Assembly: GCF_003437035.1 (NCBI RefSeq)
Contig: NZ_QSRL01000002.1
Coordinates: 124,001-188,000 of the forward strand
Source of the DNA: Collinsella sp. TF08-11AT
GTDB taxonomy: Bacteria; Actinomycetota; Coriobacteriia; Coriobacteriales; Coriobacteriaceae
Direction of reading: 5' to 3'
DNA length: 64,000 bases
In this document: positions 32,459-41,233 of the stretch, in pieces
Layout: each line of letters begins with the position of its first letter
How positions within the stretch are numbered: position 1 is the first letter of the stretch
Made by a program: the position numbers and the translations under genes
The notes under the pieces: generated by a model
The model's input: the letters and a program-made list of their open reading frames with translations, nothing else
What the model was told of the DNA's origin: nothing
The model's database searches: none

Positions 32459-32848
32459 ATGGCCCTACGTGAATCTGGAGAAGACTATCTCGAATCGATC
32501 TACGTTCTGTCGCAGCGCCAAGGCACGGTGCGCTCAATCGACGTCTCTGAATACCTGGGTGTGACCAAGGCGAGCGTCTCTAAAGCCATGGCGACGCTGG
32601 AGAACAACGGCTATGTCGAAATGGGTAAACGCGACGTTCATCTGACGGAGCGTGGCCTGGAGGTCGCTCGCCAAATGTGGGAGCGCCATTGCTTTTTTGT
32701 TGGGCTGCTCGAGGACGCAGGCGTTTCGGAAGAGGTTGCCTCACAAGAGGGGTGTCACATGGAGCACTGCCTGAGCGAGGAAAGCTTTGAGAAGCTAAGG
32801 GCAATGCTGGGCCGGGACGGCACATCGGCCCCAACAATGACCGACTAA
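32459..32848 (+). CDS. DtxR/MntR family metal-dependent transcriptional regulator
   Basis: A 129-residue regulator. Residues 5-65 form the winged helix of the family (GEDYLESIYVL, VTKASVSKAMATLENNGYV). The following helix carries the metal and dimer motif with ERHCFFVGLLEDAG and EGCHMEHCLSEESF, which supplies Cys, His and Glu ligands as in MntR. There is no SH3-like third domain, so it is of the short MntR type and probably senses Mn(II) or Fe(II). No transporter gene is adjacent. An inverted repeat in its promoter suggests autoregulation. Confidence 0.88.
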   Translation: MALRESGEDYLESIYVLSQRQGTVRSIDVSEYLGVTKASVSKAMATLENNGYVEMGKRDVHLTERGLEVARQMWERHCFFVGLLEDAGVSEEVASQEGCHMEHCLSEESFEKLRAMLGRDGTSAPTMTD

Positions 32849-32983
32849 CGTTCCCCCAGTAGCGCGCCGTTCGCGCAAAGCGCGAACCAGCGACCGGGAC
32901 AGGAGGCCCTACCAACCAAGTCTAACTCAGCCAAGGAACCCCGCCAGCAAGCGATGCCCAAGAACCACCAGCAACGTCATCGC

Positions 32984-33113
32984 AGGCCGGGACCGGGCTT
33001 GGTTTTGAAAACACTCCGCAGCGCGAGGCCCGCCTTTCCGTTGCTCCGCAGGAGCAGGAAAGACGGGCCTCATGCGCGAGGACGTTTTCAAAACCAAGCC
33101 CGGCCCCGGCCGG
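32984..33113. repeat. Long inverted repeat (about 130 bp) between convergent genes
   Basis: Bases 32989-33012 pair almost perfectly with 33084-33107 (GGGCTTGGTTTTGAAAAC arm), and pairing extends outward. Inside is a second palindrome, GAGGCCCG/CGGGCCTC, with a GCTCCGCAGGAGC tip. It separates the MntR-like gene from the convergent P-type ATPase gene and may act as a two-way terminator, although no T run closes it. Confidence 0.75.
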
Positions 33114-33127
33114 AGGGACCACAGGCG

Positions 33128-35080
33128 CTACAGGTTCTTGACACCCATCGCGCGCATGGCGTTCAGGATAGCGATGATCGCCACGCCTACGTCGCCAAAG
33201 ACGGCAAGCCACATATTGGCGATACCCAGCGCTGCCAGCACAAGGATCAGCAGCTTAATGCCCAGCGCAAAGATTATGTTCTGCCAAACAATCGACATGG
33301 TCTTGCGCGCCACGCGGATCGCGCGGGAAATGTTGGACGGCTTGTCGTCCATCAGCACCACGTCGGCGGCCTCGATCGCGGCGTCGGAGCCCATGGCGCC
33401 CATGGCAATGCCCACATCGGCGCGCGTAAGCACAGGCGCGTCGTTGATACCGTCGCCGACAAAGGCGAGCTTGCCCTTGCCACTTTCGGCCGCGAGTAGT
33501 GCCTCAACGCGCTCGACCTTGTCGCCCGGCAGGAGCTGCGCGTGGAACTCGTCGAGACCGAGTTGCTTGGCCACAGACGCTGCAACCTCCTCGCGGTCGC
33601 CCGTGAGCATGACGGTGCGGTTGATACCGGCGGCATGCAGGTCGCGAATCGTTTGCTCCGCATCGGCCTTAACGGTGTCTGCAATCACGATGTGGCCGGC
33701 GTACACGCCGTCGACGAGCACGTGGAGGATCGTGCCGACAACCTCGCAGTCCGGTGCTTCAACGCCGGCCGCGGCGAGCATCTTGGCGTTGCCAACGACG
33801 ACGTGCTTGCCGTCGATGGTTGCCGTCACGCCGTGGCCCGCGTCGTTGGCGGAGTCGCTCACGCGCTTGGGGTCGACCTCGCCCTGGTAGGCGTCGCGCA
33901 CGGACTGCGCGATGGGGTGATCGGAGAACGACTCAGCAAGGGCTACGACTTCGAGCAGCGACTGCTCGGTATAGCCAGCCTCGGGGTGCACCGCGACGAC
34001 TGAGAACGTGCCGTTGGTGAGGGTGCCCGTTTTGTCGAAGACGATGGTGTCCACGTCGGCGAGCGTCTCGAGGTAGTTGGAGCCCTTGATGAGAACGCCC
34101 AGCTTGGACGCGCCGCCGATGCCGCCAAAGAAACTCAACGGTACGCTGATCACGAGGGCGCACGGGCAGCTGACGACCAGGAAGGTCAGGCCGCGCAGGA
34201 TCCAATCGGACCAAGCGCCAGTCACCAGGCCGCCGCCAAGCGCGAGCACCGCGGCAGCGCCAGTGACGGCGGGGGTGTAGACGCGGGCAAAGCGCGTGAT
34301 GAAGTTCTCGGTGCGCGCCTTCTTTTCGCTGGCATTCTCCACGAGCTCCAGAACACGCGCGACGGTTGACTCGCCAAAGGGCTTGGTGGTGCGCACGTGG
34401 ATGAGGCCCGTCATGTTGATGCAACCGCTGATGATATCGTCGCCGGTCTTGGCCGGGCGGGGGACCGACTCGCCCGTGAGTGCGGCGGTGTCGAGCTGGG
34501 TTTCGCCCTCGACGATGACGCCGTCGATGGGCACGCGCTCGCCGGGCTTGACCACGATCACGGTGCCGACGGCGATGTCATCGGGAAAGACCTGTTCGAG
34601 TGTGCCGTCGGCTTGCTCGACGTTAGCGTAGTCGGGCGCGATGTCCATCATGGCACTGATCGACTTGCGGCTCTTGCCTACGGCGTATGCCTGGAACAAC
34701 TCGCCGACCTGGTAGAACAGCATGACAGCGGCACCTTCGGCCATGTGCGGGTCGGTGTCGGGGAAGAGCACCATGGCAAACGCGCCGATGGTCGCGACGG
34801 CCATGAGGAAGCTCTCGTCGAAGGCCTTGCCGCGGCGGATGTTATTGAATGCCTTTTGCAGTACGTCGTAGCCGGCAATCAAAAACGGCACGAGGAACAG
34901 CACAAAGCTGGCGTAGATGTTGCCGGGCTCCCCAAATGCGATAGCGAGGGCGCCGAGCTCGTCGAGGGCATAAACAACGGCAAAAATGCCCAGTGCTACC
35001 AGGATGCGGTTGCGCTTGTGCTCAAGGGACTCTTTCTTCTTGCGCTTCTTCTTTTTCTTTTTGGAATCGGCGGCCGCCAT
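33128..35080 (-). CDS. Heavy-metal P1B-type ATPase (Zn/Cd/Co efflux)
   Basis: A 650-residue cation pump. It starts with a Lys-rich cytoplasmic tail instead of a metal-binding domain, then has about eight membrane helices. Motifs: TGES (actuator domain), SCPCALV in the transport helix, the phosphorylated Asp in DKTGTLT, the SDHPIA locus, and GDGINDAPVL. SCPC plus the regulator context points to Zn(II), Cd(II) or Co(II) export from the cytoplasm. GGGAGG lies eight bases before the ATG. It has its own operator copy upstream (35103-35124), behind a terminator-like hairpin, so it can be induced separately from the HMA gene. The missing N-terminal HMA domain is encoded as a separate protein next door. 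Confidence 0.93.
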   Translation of the reverse strand: MAAADSKKKKKKRKKKESLEHKRNRILVALGIFAVVYALDELGALAIAFGEPGNIYASFVLFLVPFLIAGYDVLQKAFNNIRRGKAFDESFLMAVATIGAFAMVLFPDTDPHMAEGAAVMLFYQVGELFQAYAVGKSRKSISAMMDIAPDYANVEQADGTLEQVFPDDIAVGTVIVVKPGERVPIDGVIVEGETQLDTAALTGESVPRPAKTGDDIISGCINMTGLIHVRTTKPFGESTVARVLELVENASEKKARTENFITRFARVYTPAVTGAAAVLALGGGLVTGAWSDWILRGLTFLVVSCPCALVISVPLSFFGGIGGASKLGVLIKGSNYLETLADVDTIVFDKTGTLTNGTFSVVAVHPEAGYTEQSLLEVVALAESFSDHPIAQSVRDAYQGEVDPKRVSDSANDAGHGVTATIDGKHVVVGNAKMLAAAGVEAPDCEVVGTILHVLVDGVYAGHIVIADTVKADAEQTIRDLHAAGINRTVMLTGDREEVAASVAKQLGLDEFHAQLLPGDKVERVEALLAAESGKGKLAFVGDGINDAPVLTRADVGIAMGAMGSDAAIEAADVVLMDDKPSNISRAIRVARKTMSIVWQNIIFALGIKLLILVLAALGIANMWLAVFGDVGVAIIAILNAMRAMGVKNL

Positions 35081-35102
35081 GATTCAAACCTCCCATTTGA
35101 GT

Positions 35103-35124
35103 GTATGAACACTTGCTCATATAA
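35103..35124 (-). promoter_or_regulatory. ArsR/SmtB-type operator of the metal ATPase
   Basis: GTATGAACACTTGCTCATAT closely matches the two sites at 35841-35897 and keeps the ATGA...TCATAT symmetry of ArsR-family operators. It lies 23 bases before the ATPase start. Confidence 0.75.
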
Positions 35125-35135
35125 TTTCGCGAGCA

Positions 35136-35158
35136 AAGGCCGCGGCAAGCGCGGCCTT
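35136..35158 (-). terminator. Hairpin after the HMA gene
   Basis: AAGGCCGC pairs with GCGGCCTT; on the minus strand it follows the HMA stop by about 20 bases and is trailed by TTGC. Probably a partial terminator before the ATPase promoter. Confidence 0.55.
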
Positions 35159-35179
35159 ACAGGTCAACGTATGCGCGGG

Positions 35180-35398
35180 TTAGAGAATGATCTCGCAGTC
35201 CGGCTCGGCATCGGCGGTGAACTCAACGACGCGGTCCAGGACCTCGTCGAACTCGGCGTCGTCGGCCTCGAGCGTCAGCTTCTGGGTCATAAAGTTGACC
35301 GAAACGGACTTGACGCCATCGAGCTTAGCCAGCTCGTCCTGAAGTTCACGCGCGCAGTTGGCGCAATCGATCTCGTCGAGCTTAAACTGCTTTTTCAT
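35180..35398 (-). CDS. Heavy-metal-associated (HMA) domain protein, metallochaperone
   Basis: A 72-residue ferredoxin-like HMA domain. The metal-binding motif is DCANCARE (residues 11-18), with the two cysteines in the CxxC arrangement; the rest follows the beta-alpha-beta-beta-alpha-beta pattern. It ends in Pro-Asp-Cys-Glu, an extra Cys/Asp that may tune binding. It probably delivers metal to the neighbouring ATPase, which lacks its own N-terminal HMA domain. It lies between the ArsR gene and the ATPase on the same strand. Confidence 0.9.
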   Translation of the reverse strand: MKKQFKLDEIDCANCARELQDELAKLDGVKSVSVNFMTQKLTLEADDAEFDEVLDRVVEFTADAEPDCEIIL

Positions 35399-35461
35399 GG
35401 TGGGTTCCTTTCCCTGTGTTAGCGGTCTGGGTGCCGGCCGCGCTGATACCGTGGTTGATTG

Positions 35462-35827
35462 CTATTCGCAGATATGGCTCATGCCCTGGTTGAGCATGGT
35501 GTAGACATGATCGTCGGCGAGCGAGTAGAGAATGTTGCGGCCGTCGCGGCGGAACTTGACCAGGTGCGACTGCTTAAGCGTGCGCAGCTGGTGCGACACC
35601 GCAGACTGCGAGGTCGCGGTCGCTTCGGCGATGTCAGCCACGCAGAGCTCGCGACCCATGAGGGCATAGAGAATCTTGATGCGTGTGGTGTCGCTGAAGA
35701 CCTTGAACAGGTCGGCCAGGTCGTACAACAGCTCCTCGTCGGGAAGGTCCTCGGGCGAGCAGCTGGTGGGAATCACGGGCTCGGTGGCCTCGATGTCGGG
35801 TTTCGTTTCATCAACGCGGATGCTCAT
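35462..35827 (-). CDS. ArsR/SmtB family metal-sensing repressor
   Basis: A 121-residue winged-helix repressor. DNA-binding helix: TATSQSAVSHQLRTLK. The C-terminal helix has the alpha5 zinc/cobalt site in the correct spacing: Asp-x-His, then His eleven residues later and Glu three after that (from DDHV to SHICE). The alpha3 motif ELCVADI keeps only one of the two cysteines used by CadC for Cd/Pb. So Zn(II) or Co(II) sensing, as in SmtB and CzrA, is the better guess. It should repress itself and the HMA gene through the paired sites upstream, and the ATPase through a third site. Confidence 0.93.
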   Translation of the reverse strand: MSIRVDETKPDIEATEPVIPTSCSPEDLPDEELLYDLADLFKVFSDTTRIKILYALMGRELCVADIAEATATSQSAVSHQLRTLKQSHLVKFRRDGRNILYSLADDHVYTMLNQGMSHICE

Positions 35828-35840
35828 TGCAATATCCTTT

Positions 35841-35897
35841 CATATGAACATGCGCTCATATAACTTACTTCCGATTATATGAGCGCATGTTCATATG
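35841..35897. promoter_or_regulatory. Paired ArsR-type operators upstream of arsR
   Basis: Two 23-bp sequences (35841-35863 and 35875-35897) are exact reverse complements, and each contains the ATATGA-N8-TCATAT operator symmetry. They cover the arsR promoter; a third copy sits before the ATPase gene. Confidence 0.85.
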
Positions 35898-35985
35898 TCA
35901 ATGACGTACAGGTAATTCGTCGCATAAAATGATGGGGAATAGTGGACGAGATTCCGGACTGAGCGGTTTTGATAGCCGATGCCGG

Positions 35986-36234
35986 GGTGGGTGCCCCCGC
36001 GCCGTGCAAAAATTGGAGTATTCTGCAACTATAGGGGGTCCGTTAATCTATTCCAGGCCAAATAAAGCCGCTCAAGAGTTATCCAAGGGCGGTAAACAGA
36101 CAAGGTCTTCCTCAAATGTTGCCTAACGTTCCCGTTCGATAGCGTTTTTGTTTTTCATTTGGATTAACTTGTGGGTGCTGGAGGGCCGACCCTGCTGAAT
36201 ACTCGCAATTTTGCACATCGCTAGGGTACCCACC
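35986..36234. repeat. Imperfect 42-base terminal inverted repeats
   Basis: Bases 35986-36027 and the complement of 36193-36234 agree at roughly four of five positions; both contain GTGCAAAA-x-TTG-x-GAGTATTC-x-GCA. The enclosed 165 bases contain no gene. It may be a decayed MITE-like element; it fills the gap between the metal operon and the PD-(D/E)XK-like gene. Confidence 0.55.
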
Positions 36235-36246
36235 TTGTTAGCCGGT

Positions 36247-37437
36247 CTAGCTTCCGGCCCCGAAGATTCTGCCCTCGGGCGCGAGGCTGCTTATTTGGGC
36301 AAATGATGGGCTGTCGGATTCGACAGTCTGCATGTCATCGATTGCCGGAACTTCATTTATTGTCGGGTCATCCAGCGTGATGCCTTCGAGTGTTACTTTT
36401 TCGAGGTCGATTCGTTGACGATCTTCGGAATCCTGGCGAAGCTGCTTCTGAATTCGCTTTTTCTCTTCTATAAACCTTCTGAGCACAAACTGTCTCAGGT
36501 TCTCTTGCATGATTTGAAAGTCTTTTGGCAGACGCGAGGGACGTATGCCCTCTTTCCGTTGGATCGCCTCCATGACCCTAACGAAAGCGCTGGCATGCAT
36601 AAAGGAATAACGACTGACGGTGATGATTCCGTATCCCATGGACGCAAGCGCATTCTTGCGCTCCTCATCGATGGCGCGGTCTTCTTCCGCGTCATGATAA
36701 AACCCGTTGTATTCAATGTCTGTGCGAGATTTCTTTAGATACGCATCCATAAAGAACTTTTTGCGTCTCGTGAGATTCTTTGCGGCAGCGGTGACCTGCA
36801 CCTCGTAATCGGTCTCAATTCCCTTAATACCAAGCCCTCCTTCGCTTTTAGGCAGCGTTAGCATCATGACAAAGGCCGTTTCCATAGGAGACCGGCATCC
36901 GTCGCGCACACATTGGATCGCCTTTCGGGCAAGGGCCAGACCGTCGCATCTGGTAATGGAATTAAAGAACTGTTTTAACCTTTCGGTCGAGGTGAGCGCG
37001 AAACGCTCGTTATACGAGGTGGAAGAGTCGGTTCCAAGGGAGTAAGCGCCGCACAATTCAAAGTAGTACTCCACCAGTTCGCGAAAAGGGAGATAGGTGG
37101 CGGCCTGAAGTGCGCAAAGCTCAACGCCAACAATGAAGATGCCATCTTTGAGCTCTATAAAGCGTGAGTTCGAGAATCGTTTTGACGAAACGTGGCATTG
37201 ACAGTTCGTTGCATAGCGCGCATTCTTGCGATCAAACACCATTACCTCGAGGCAATCATTTGCGTCGAGGGAAACATCGTGTTTGGTGAGCCATTCTGCG
37301 GCTGCGTCAAGGAGCGTTCCGGTGGGACATGATCCGTAAATCGCGGCAGGGTTACAGGGCTCGGTGTCTTTCGCAGAAGCCGAATGCGCGGCCTGGTAGA
37401 CCGCTTTTGCAGTGGTATGTGACAATACGATACTCAT
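36247..37437 (-). CDS. PD-(D/E)XK-like family protein (member A), unknown function
   Basis: A 396-residue protein. The N-terminal part has scattered Cys. About residues 165-285 look like a small endonuclease-type alpha/beta domain: SPMET (Glu186), GGLGIKG, TDIEYNG (Asp240, Glu242) and an ALASMGYGIITV strand. This fits the PD-(D/E)XK order Glu-Asp-Glu, but the usual Lys is Asn. The C-terminal ~100 residues are charged. The same pattern occurs in the protein at 45645-46694. Base composition is more AT-rich than in neighbours, which suggests transfer. It may be a solitary nuclease-like or abortive-infection-type protein; I cannot name a family. Confidence 0.65.
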   Translation of the reverse strand: MSIVLSHTTAKAVYQAAHSASAKDTEPCNPAAIYGSCPTGTLLDAAAEWLTKHDVSLDANDCLEVMVFDRKNARYATNCQCHVSSKRFSNSRFIELKDGIFIVGVELCALQAATYLPFRELVEYYFELCGAYSLGTDSSTSYNERFALTSTERLKQFFNSITRCDGLALARKAIQCVRDGCRSPMETAFVMMLTLPKSEGGLGIKGIETDYEVQVTAAAKNLTRRKKFFMDAYLKKSRTDIEYNGFYHDAEEDRAIDEERKNALASMGYGIITVSRYSFMHASAFVRVMEAIQRKEGIRPSRLPKDFQIMQENLRQFVLRRFIEEKKRIQKQLRQDSEDRQRIDLEKVTLEGITLDDPTINEVPAIDDMQTVESDSPSFAQISSLAPEGRIFGAGS

Positions 37438-37786
37438 GGTATATATCGTGTCAGCTAATGCCGTGTTGATGGCGCTGAGTGGGAAAGCCGTTTTAGGGGC
37501 CTAACCAAATGCTGTCCAAAAGCTTGACGCGATTATGGGCTGGCACGCCTAAAATCAATGTTCTCGCAGCTTAGCTATAGCATATAAAAACTCAATTGCT
37601 GCACATTTGATATCGATGCATCACCATCCGACAACGAATTACGTGTCGGGAATTGGCCGAAATCGTTCAAAATGAGGGTTCAGAATTTGTGATGGCAGAT
37701 CTATCTGTGGAACGTAGGGCGGCCCCGCTGCGGTGTTTCCCGCTGCGAGGCCGCTCGTGAGCAAGCAGTGTTTGTCTCAGACGTTG
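37438..37786. other. Intergenic region, 349 bases
   Basis: It holds the promoter side of the PD-(D/E)XK-like gene and the 3' side of the exonuclease gene. A GCGGCC...GGCCGC hairpin (about 37721-37753) may end the exonuclease transcript; otherwise it is AT-rich with no evident gene. Confidence 0.4.
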
Positions 37787-38755
37787 CTATTTCGCAAACA
37801 GGTTCTTGAGGTTGAACTCGGCCTGTACCGTGCGAAGCATGAGGTCGGTGTCGTCGAGGCCCAGGTGCTGCTCGTTGGCGTCGGCGGCGAGGGTTCCACG
37901 GCGGCGCGCCCAGTTCTCGAGCGCGGCTGGGGCGGACTCGCGGGGGAGCGAGCGCACGTCGGCGTCCAGGCTGCGGCAGATCTGGCGCGAGTCGATGACG
38001 ATGATCTTGCCGGCGCGGCGTGCCTCGGCGTAGCCGTCCAGGTGGATCTTGAACCAGCTGTCCTCAAAGGCGGCGTTGTGTGCCATGTACGGGTACTTCT
38101 TCATAAGCTTGAGCAGCTGCTTTTGCAGCTCTTTGTTCTCGCGGAACGGCTTTTTGCCGTCGATGTCGTCCCAGGTGATGTGGTGGATATTCGACAACGG
38201 CACATCCTCGCCGCGGTAGATGTCGGGCAGGCCGCAGTAGTGTGCCTCGGCGTCATGCGGGACGGCGTCGCTGGTGAGCTCCATGATCTCCCAGCCCACG
38301 TTGATGATATAGCCGCGCTCGGGTGCACGGCCGGTGGTCTCGATGTCGATACCGAGCACGGTGCCCTGGATGGGCTTGCGGGCGTAGGCCACGCCGAGCG
38401 CGTCGCGGTCGCCGCGGATTTCGCGCATAACGGACGCGGCGGTGCGCTTTTGCATCTTGCCGATGGCGGCGCAGGTGTCGGTATCGGACAGGCCGCGCGA
38501 GAGCGTCGCGGGCGTCACGTTGCGCAGACGCGCCTCGCCAATCTGGTCGCACAGGTCGCGGTTGCGGTCGGCCAGGTCGCGCACGGTGGCAAAGTCGAAG
38601 CCGGGGTCGCCCTCGGCGGTAAAGTACTCGGTCTCGAGCACCTTGAGGGCCTCCTCGCCCTTCTGGCGCTCGGACTCCATGGCGCCGTGGTCGCCGTAGA
38701 TAAACATGGGGATAAACGGCTGGCGCTCGTATTCGAGTGCTTGCGATACGTTCAT
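37787..38755 (-). CDS. DEDD-family 3'-5' exonuclease (DnaQ-like)
   Basis: A 322-residue protein. The C-terminal part (about 130-322) has the DnaQ-like exonuclease motifs: GIDIETTG (Exo I Asp-x-Glu), AHNAAFEDSW (Exo II) and HLGLDDTDLM (Exo III, His and Asp), so it should remove nucleotides from 3' ends of DNA or RNA using two metal ions. The N-terminal 125 residues are helical and not assigned; they might bind nucleic acid or a partner. It stands alone, with a divergent metal-exporter gene upstream. Confidence 0.85.
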   Translation of the reverse strand: MNVSQALEYERQPFIPMFIYGDHGAMESERQKGEEALKVLETEYFTAEGDPGFDFATVRDLADRNRDLCDQIGEARLRNVTPATLSRGLSDTDTCAAIGKMQKRTAASVMREIRGDRDALGVAYARKPIQGTVLGIDIETTGRAPERGYIINVGWEIMELTSDAVPHDAEAHYCGLPDIYRGEDVPLSNIHHITWDDIDGKKPFRENKELQKQLLKLMKKYPYMAHNAAFEDSWFKIHLDGYAEARRAGKIIVIDSRQICRSLDADVRSLPRESAPAALENWARRRGTLAADANEQHLGLDDTDLMLRTVQAEFNLKNLFAK

Positions 38756-38926
38756 ATGCTACTCCTTGGACGGGCCGCGTTGTGCGGCTCGAGGCTACTG
38801 AGTTATGGCGAGATGATAGTTTACCATAGGCAACTATTGGCACCGCGCCCGGGACAACTACAATACCCTAGTTGACCGCTAGGACTTTTACAATGCTGCC
38901 GAAAGACACGAAAGGTTCCATCCGTC

Positions 38927-40015
38927 ATGGATTTACTGATTGATATTCTGCTCGACGCCGGCAAGGACACGCTGTCGCTGGTGCCGTTTTTGTTGGTGAC
39001 GTATCTTGCTCTCGAGACACTTGAGCACGTTGCGGGCGACCGCGTCAACGGCGCTATCAAGCGCGCCGGCGCTGCGGGTCCCGTGGTTGGCTCGCTGCTG
39101 GGCATGGTGCCGCAGTGCGGCTTTTCGGCCATGGCGGCCACGCTGTACGCCGGCCGTGTCGTGACCTTGGGCACGTTGGTGGCGGTGTTCCTTTCGACCT
39201 CCGACGAGATGCTGCCGCTGCTACTTGCCGAGCAGGTTCCCGTGCAGACTATGGCGATGCTTTTGGCTTCGAAAGCGCTGATCGCACTGGTCACGGGTTT
39301 TATCGTGGACGCTGCCATTCGCGGCCTGCGCCGTAACGCCCGCGCGCACGCGGCGATTCGCCGTACCGTGCTGGGAACCGCGGCCAACCCGGCCCACGTG
39401 AACTGCGCGCACGACGACCACAGCGGCGGTGACATCATCGACGAGGTGGCCGAGGCAGGCGTGAGCGCCGACCACATCCACGAGCTGTGCGAGCGCGACC
39501 ATTGCGGTTGTGATGAAGACGAGGACGAGCACGAACACGGACATGGCCACGATCACGGTCATGAGGGCGAACATGAACACCATGATGGTCACGGTCACTC
39601 CCACTCCCACGAAGGGACGCCTGTCCTGTCGATCATCCGCAGTGCGATCTCGCACACCGTGCAGGTCTCGGTATTCATTTTTCTGGTGACGCTGATTCTG
39701 GTCGCCGTGCTCGAGACGTTCGGCGAGTCCGCGATCGAGCAGTTCCTGCGCGGCAACGAGACACTCGCTGTCCTGGGTTCGGCGCTTGTCGGGCTGATTC
39801 CCAATTGCTCGGCGAGCGTGGTCATTACACAGCTGTATCTGGAAGGCGCGCTGCAACTGGCGCCGATGCTCGCCGGCACGCTCATTTCCGCCGGCGTGGG
39901 TTATCTGGTGCTGTTCCGCACCAACCGCAGCGCCCGCGAAAATGTCGTGTTCCTGATCATGATGTACGTCATCGGCGCTGGCTGGGGCCTTATCCTTTCC
40001 GCCTTTGGGTTCTAA
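38927..40015 (+). CDS. Putative heavy-metal exporter with His-rich loop (ArsP_2 family)
   Basis: A 362-residue membrane protein with about ten helices in two repeats separated by a hydrophilic loop (about 150-230). Each repeat carries a similar signature: LLGMVPQCGFSAMAATLY in the first half and LVGLIPNCSASVVITQLY in the second, typical of the 10TM heavy-metal exporter or putative manganese transporter family. The central loop is extremely rich in His, Asp and Glu (residues about 195-230), a likely metal sponge. The metal is unknown; Mn, Zn or arsenic compounds have been suggested for relatives. It lies 3.8 kb from the ArsR-ATPase group. Confidence 0.82.
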   Translation: MDLLIDILLDAGKDTLSLVPFLLVTYLALETLEHVAGDRVNGAIKRAGAAGPVVGSLLGMVPQCGFSAMAATLYAGRVVTLGTLVAVFLSTSDEMLPLLLAEQVPVQTMAMLLASKALIALVTGFIVDAAIRGLRRNARAHAAIRRTVLGTAANPAHVNCAHDDHSGGDIIDEVAEAGVSADHIHELCERDHCGCDEDEDEHEHGHGHDHGHEGEHEHHDGHGHSHSHEGTPVLSIIRSAISHTVQVSVFIFLVTLILVAVLETFGESAIEQFLRGNETLAVLGSALVGLIPNCSASVVITQLYLEGALQLAPMLAGTLISAGVGYLVLFRTNRSARENVVFLIMMYVIGAGWGLILSAFGF

Positions 40016-40025
40016 GTGGATGTTT

Positions 40026-40144
40026 GGGGCATGCCGTAAAACTAGGACATGCCATAAATTCCACCGCCATGACCTGGGCGTTGGATGCGCGTCAATCGGC
40101 AAAACAAAAAGGTAGATTATTAGGCATGTCCCAAAAACCTACCT
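40026..40144. repeat. Palindromic element with GGCATGTCC core
   Basis: GGACATGCC near 40050 and GGCATGTCC near 40131 face each other, and AAGGTAG/CTACCTT forms the right-hand hairpin. It separates two convergent genes. Confidence 0.55.
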
Positions 40145-40147
40145 TGG

Positions 40148-40630
40148 TTAGTGCAGCAACTCGGTGAGGTTGCGTTTAAAGCGGGCGCGGTCTTCGCTGG
40201 TAAATGCTGCCGGACCGCGAGTGCGTCCGCCGGCGCGGCGTACCTTCTTTTCCTCGTGGCGAATAAACAGCTGCATATCGATAGTCGCCTTGTCGTACAC
40301 GCGCCCGCGCACACCGATGGCGGCGGCATCGCGCCCGAGCACCATGCTCGCCAAGCCAATGTCCTGCGTCACGACCACGTCGCCCGCCTGCAGGCGTTCG
40401 ACAATGGCAAAGTCGGCGCTGTCGGCGCCCACGCTCACGTCGCGCGTCGTGACCCAAAAGCCGCGACGCGCGTGCTCGGCATCGCGCGGGTCGTCGCGGC
40501 GAATGTGCCGTTCCAGGTTTTGCGTGCTGTTGCCGGCGATAACAACGGCGACGCCCGCCCGCCGCGCGCAGTCAATCGACTCGCGCGTGACCGGGCAGGC
40601 GTCGGCATCAATAAAGAGCGTTCGCGGCAT
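40148..40630 (-). CDS. UPF0178 family protein (YaiI/YqxD, DUF188)
   Basis: A 160-residue PIN-like protein. The IDADACPV start, ENSTQN-like loop (GNSTQN) and VVTQDIGLA segment with conserved Asp residues define the YaiI/YqxD family. The fold resembles PIN nucleases, but activity has not been shown. The C-terminus is basic. Its start codon directly follows the 3' end of the DUF308 gene in reverse order (the two genes abut at 40630/40631), so they share a transcript with the membrane gene first. Confidence 0.9.
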   Translation of the reverse strand: MPRTLFIDADACPVTRESIDCARRAGVAVVIAGNSTQNLERHIRRDDPRDAEHARRGFWVTTRDVSVGADSADFAIVERLQAGDVVVTQDIGLASMVLGRDAAAIGVRGRVYDKATIDMQLFIRHEEKKVRRAGGRTRGPAAFTSEDRARFKRNLTELLH

Positions 40631-41233
40631 CTAGTGCACCAGTTTGCCAAATTGAATAGCGCGAACAATCAGCGTTACGCCAAACACCAGCAGCGCGGCG
40701 CCGCTAAAGATGACGAGCATCTTGGCCGACCACAGCGGATAGATAAACACGAACATGCCGGCGATGATGGAAAGTGCGCCGCTCAGGATAGCGAGGGCGC
40801 GGTTGGACGAAAGCTCGGACTCCAGAATGGACATGACACCTTCGACAATCCAGCCAAAGCCGGCCACGATAACCACCATCGTGGTGAGCGTCGCGGTCGA
40901 GAAGGCCTGGTTGCGCAGGATTATGACGCCGCCCAGGATAATGAGTAGGTTGGAGATGATGCTCGTGACGCGCCAGCCGGTGGGCAGCAGCGGCTCAAAA
41001 ATGGCAGTGAACAGCCTGATGGCTGCCGTAATCACAAAGTAGAAGCCCAGGACGGTCGTCAAAAAGACGAGGGACTTGGCGGGTGCAAAAAGCAGCGCGA
41101 TACCAGCAATGAGCGCCACGACGCCCGTGATGGCGTAGATCCAGCGCACGGCCTTGACGGCTTTGCCTGCCATGCTTTTCTCGTCAAATCCAAACTGGCT
41201 CGATTTTTGGTCATCGTTCTTAAAGATGCCCAT
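40631..41233 (-). CDS. HdeD/DUF308 family membrane protein
   Basis: A 200-residue protein with six predicted helices in three hairpin pairs after a polar N-terminus of about 30 residues. The LLFAPAKSLVFLTTVLGFYFVITAA and WIVEGVMSI segments are typical of HdeD/DUF308 proteins, linked to acid resistance in enteric bacteria but mostly uncharacterised. It is the first gene of a two-gene unit with the UPF0178 gene. Confidence 0.85.
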   Translation of the reverse strand: MGIFKNDDQKSSQFGFDEKSMAGKAVKAVRWIYAITGVVALIAGIALLFAPAKSLVFLTTVLGFYFVITAAIRLFTAIFEPLLPTGWRVTSIISNLLIILGGVIILRNQAFSTATLTTMVVIVAGFGWIVEGVMSILESELSSNRALAILSGALSIIAGMFVFIYPLWSAKMLVIFSGAALLVFGVTLIVRAIQFGKLVH

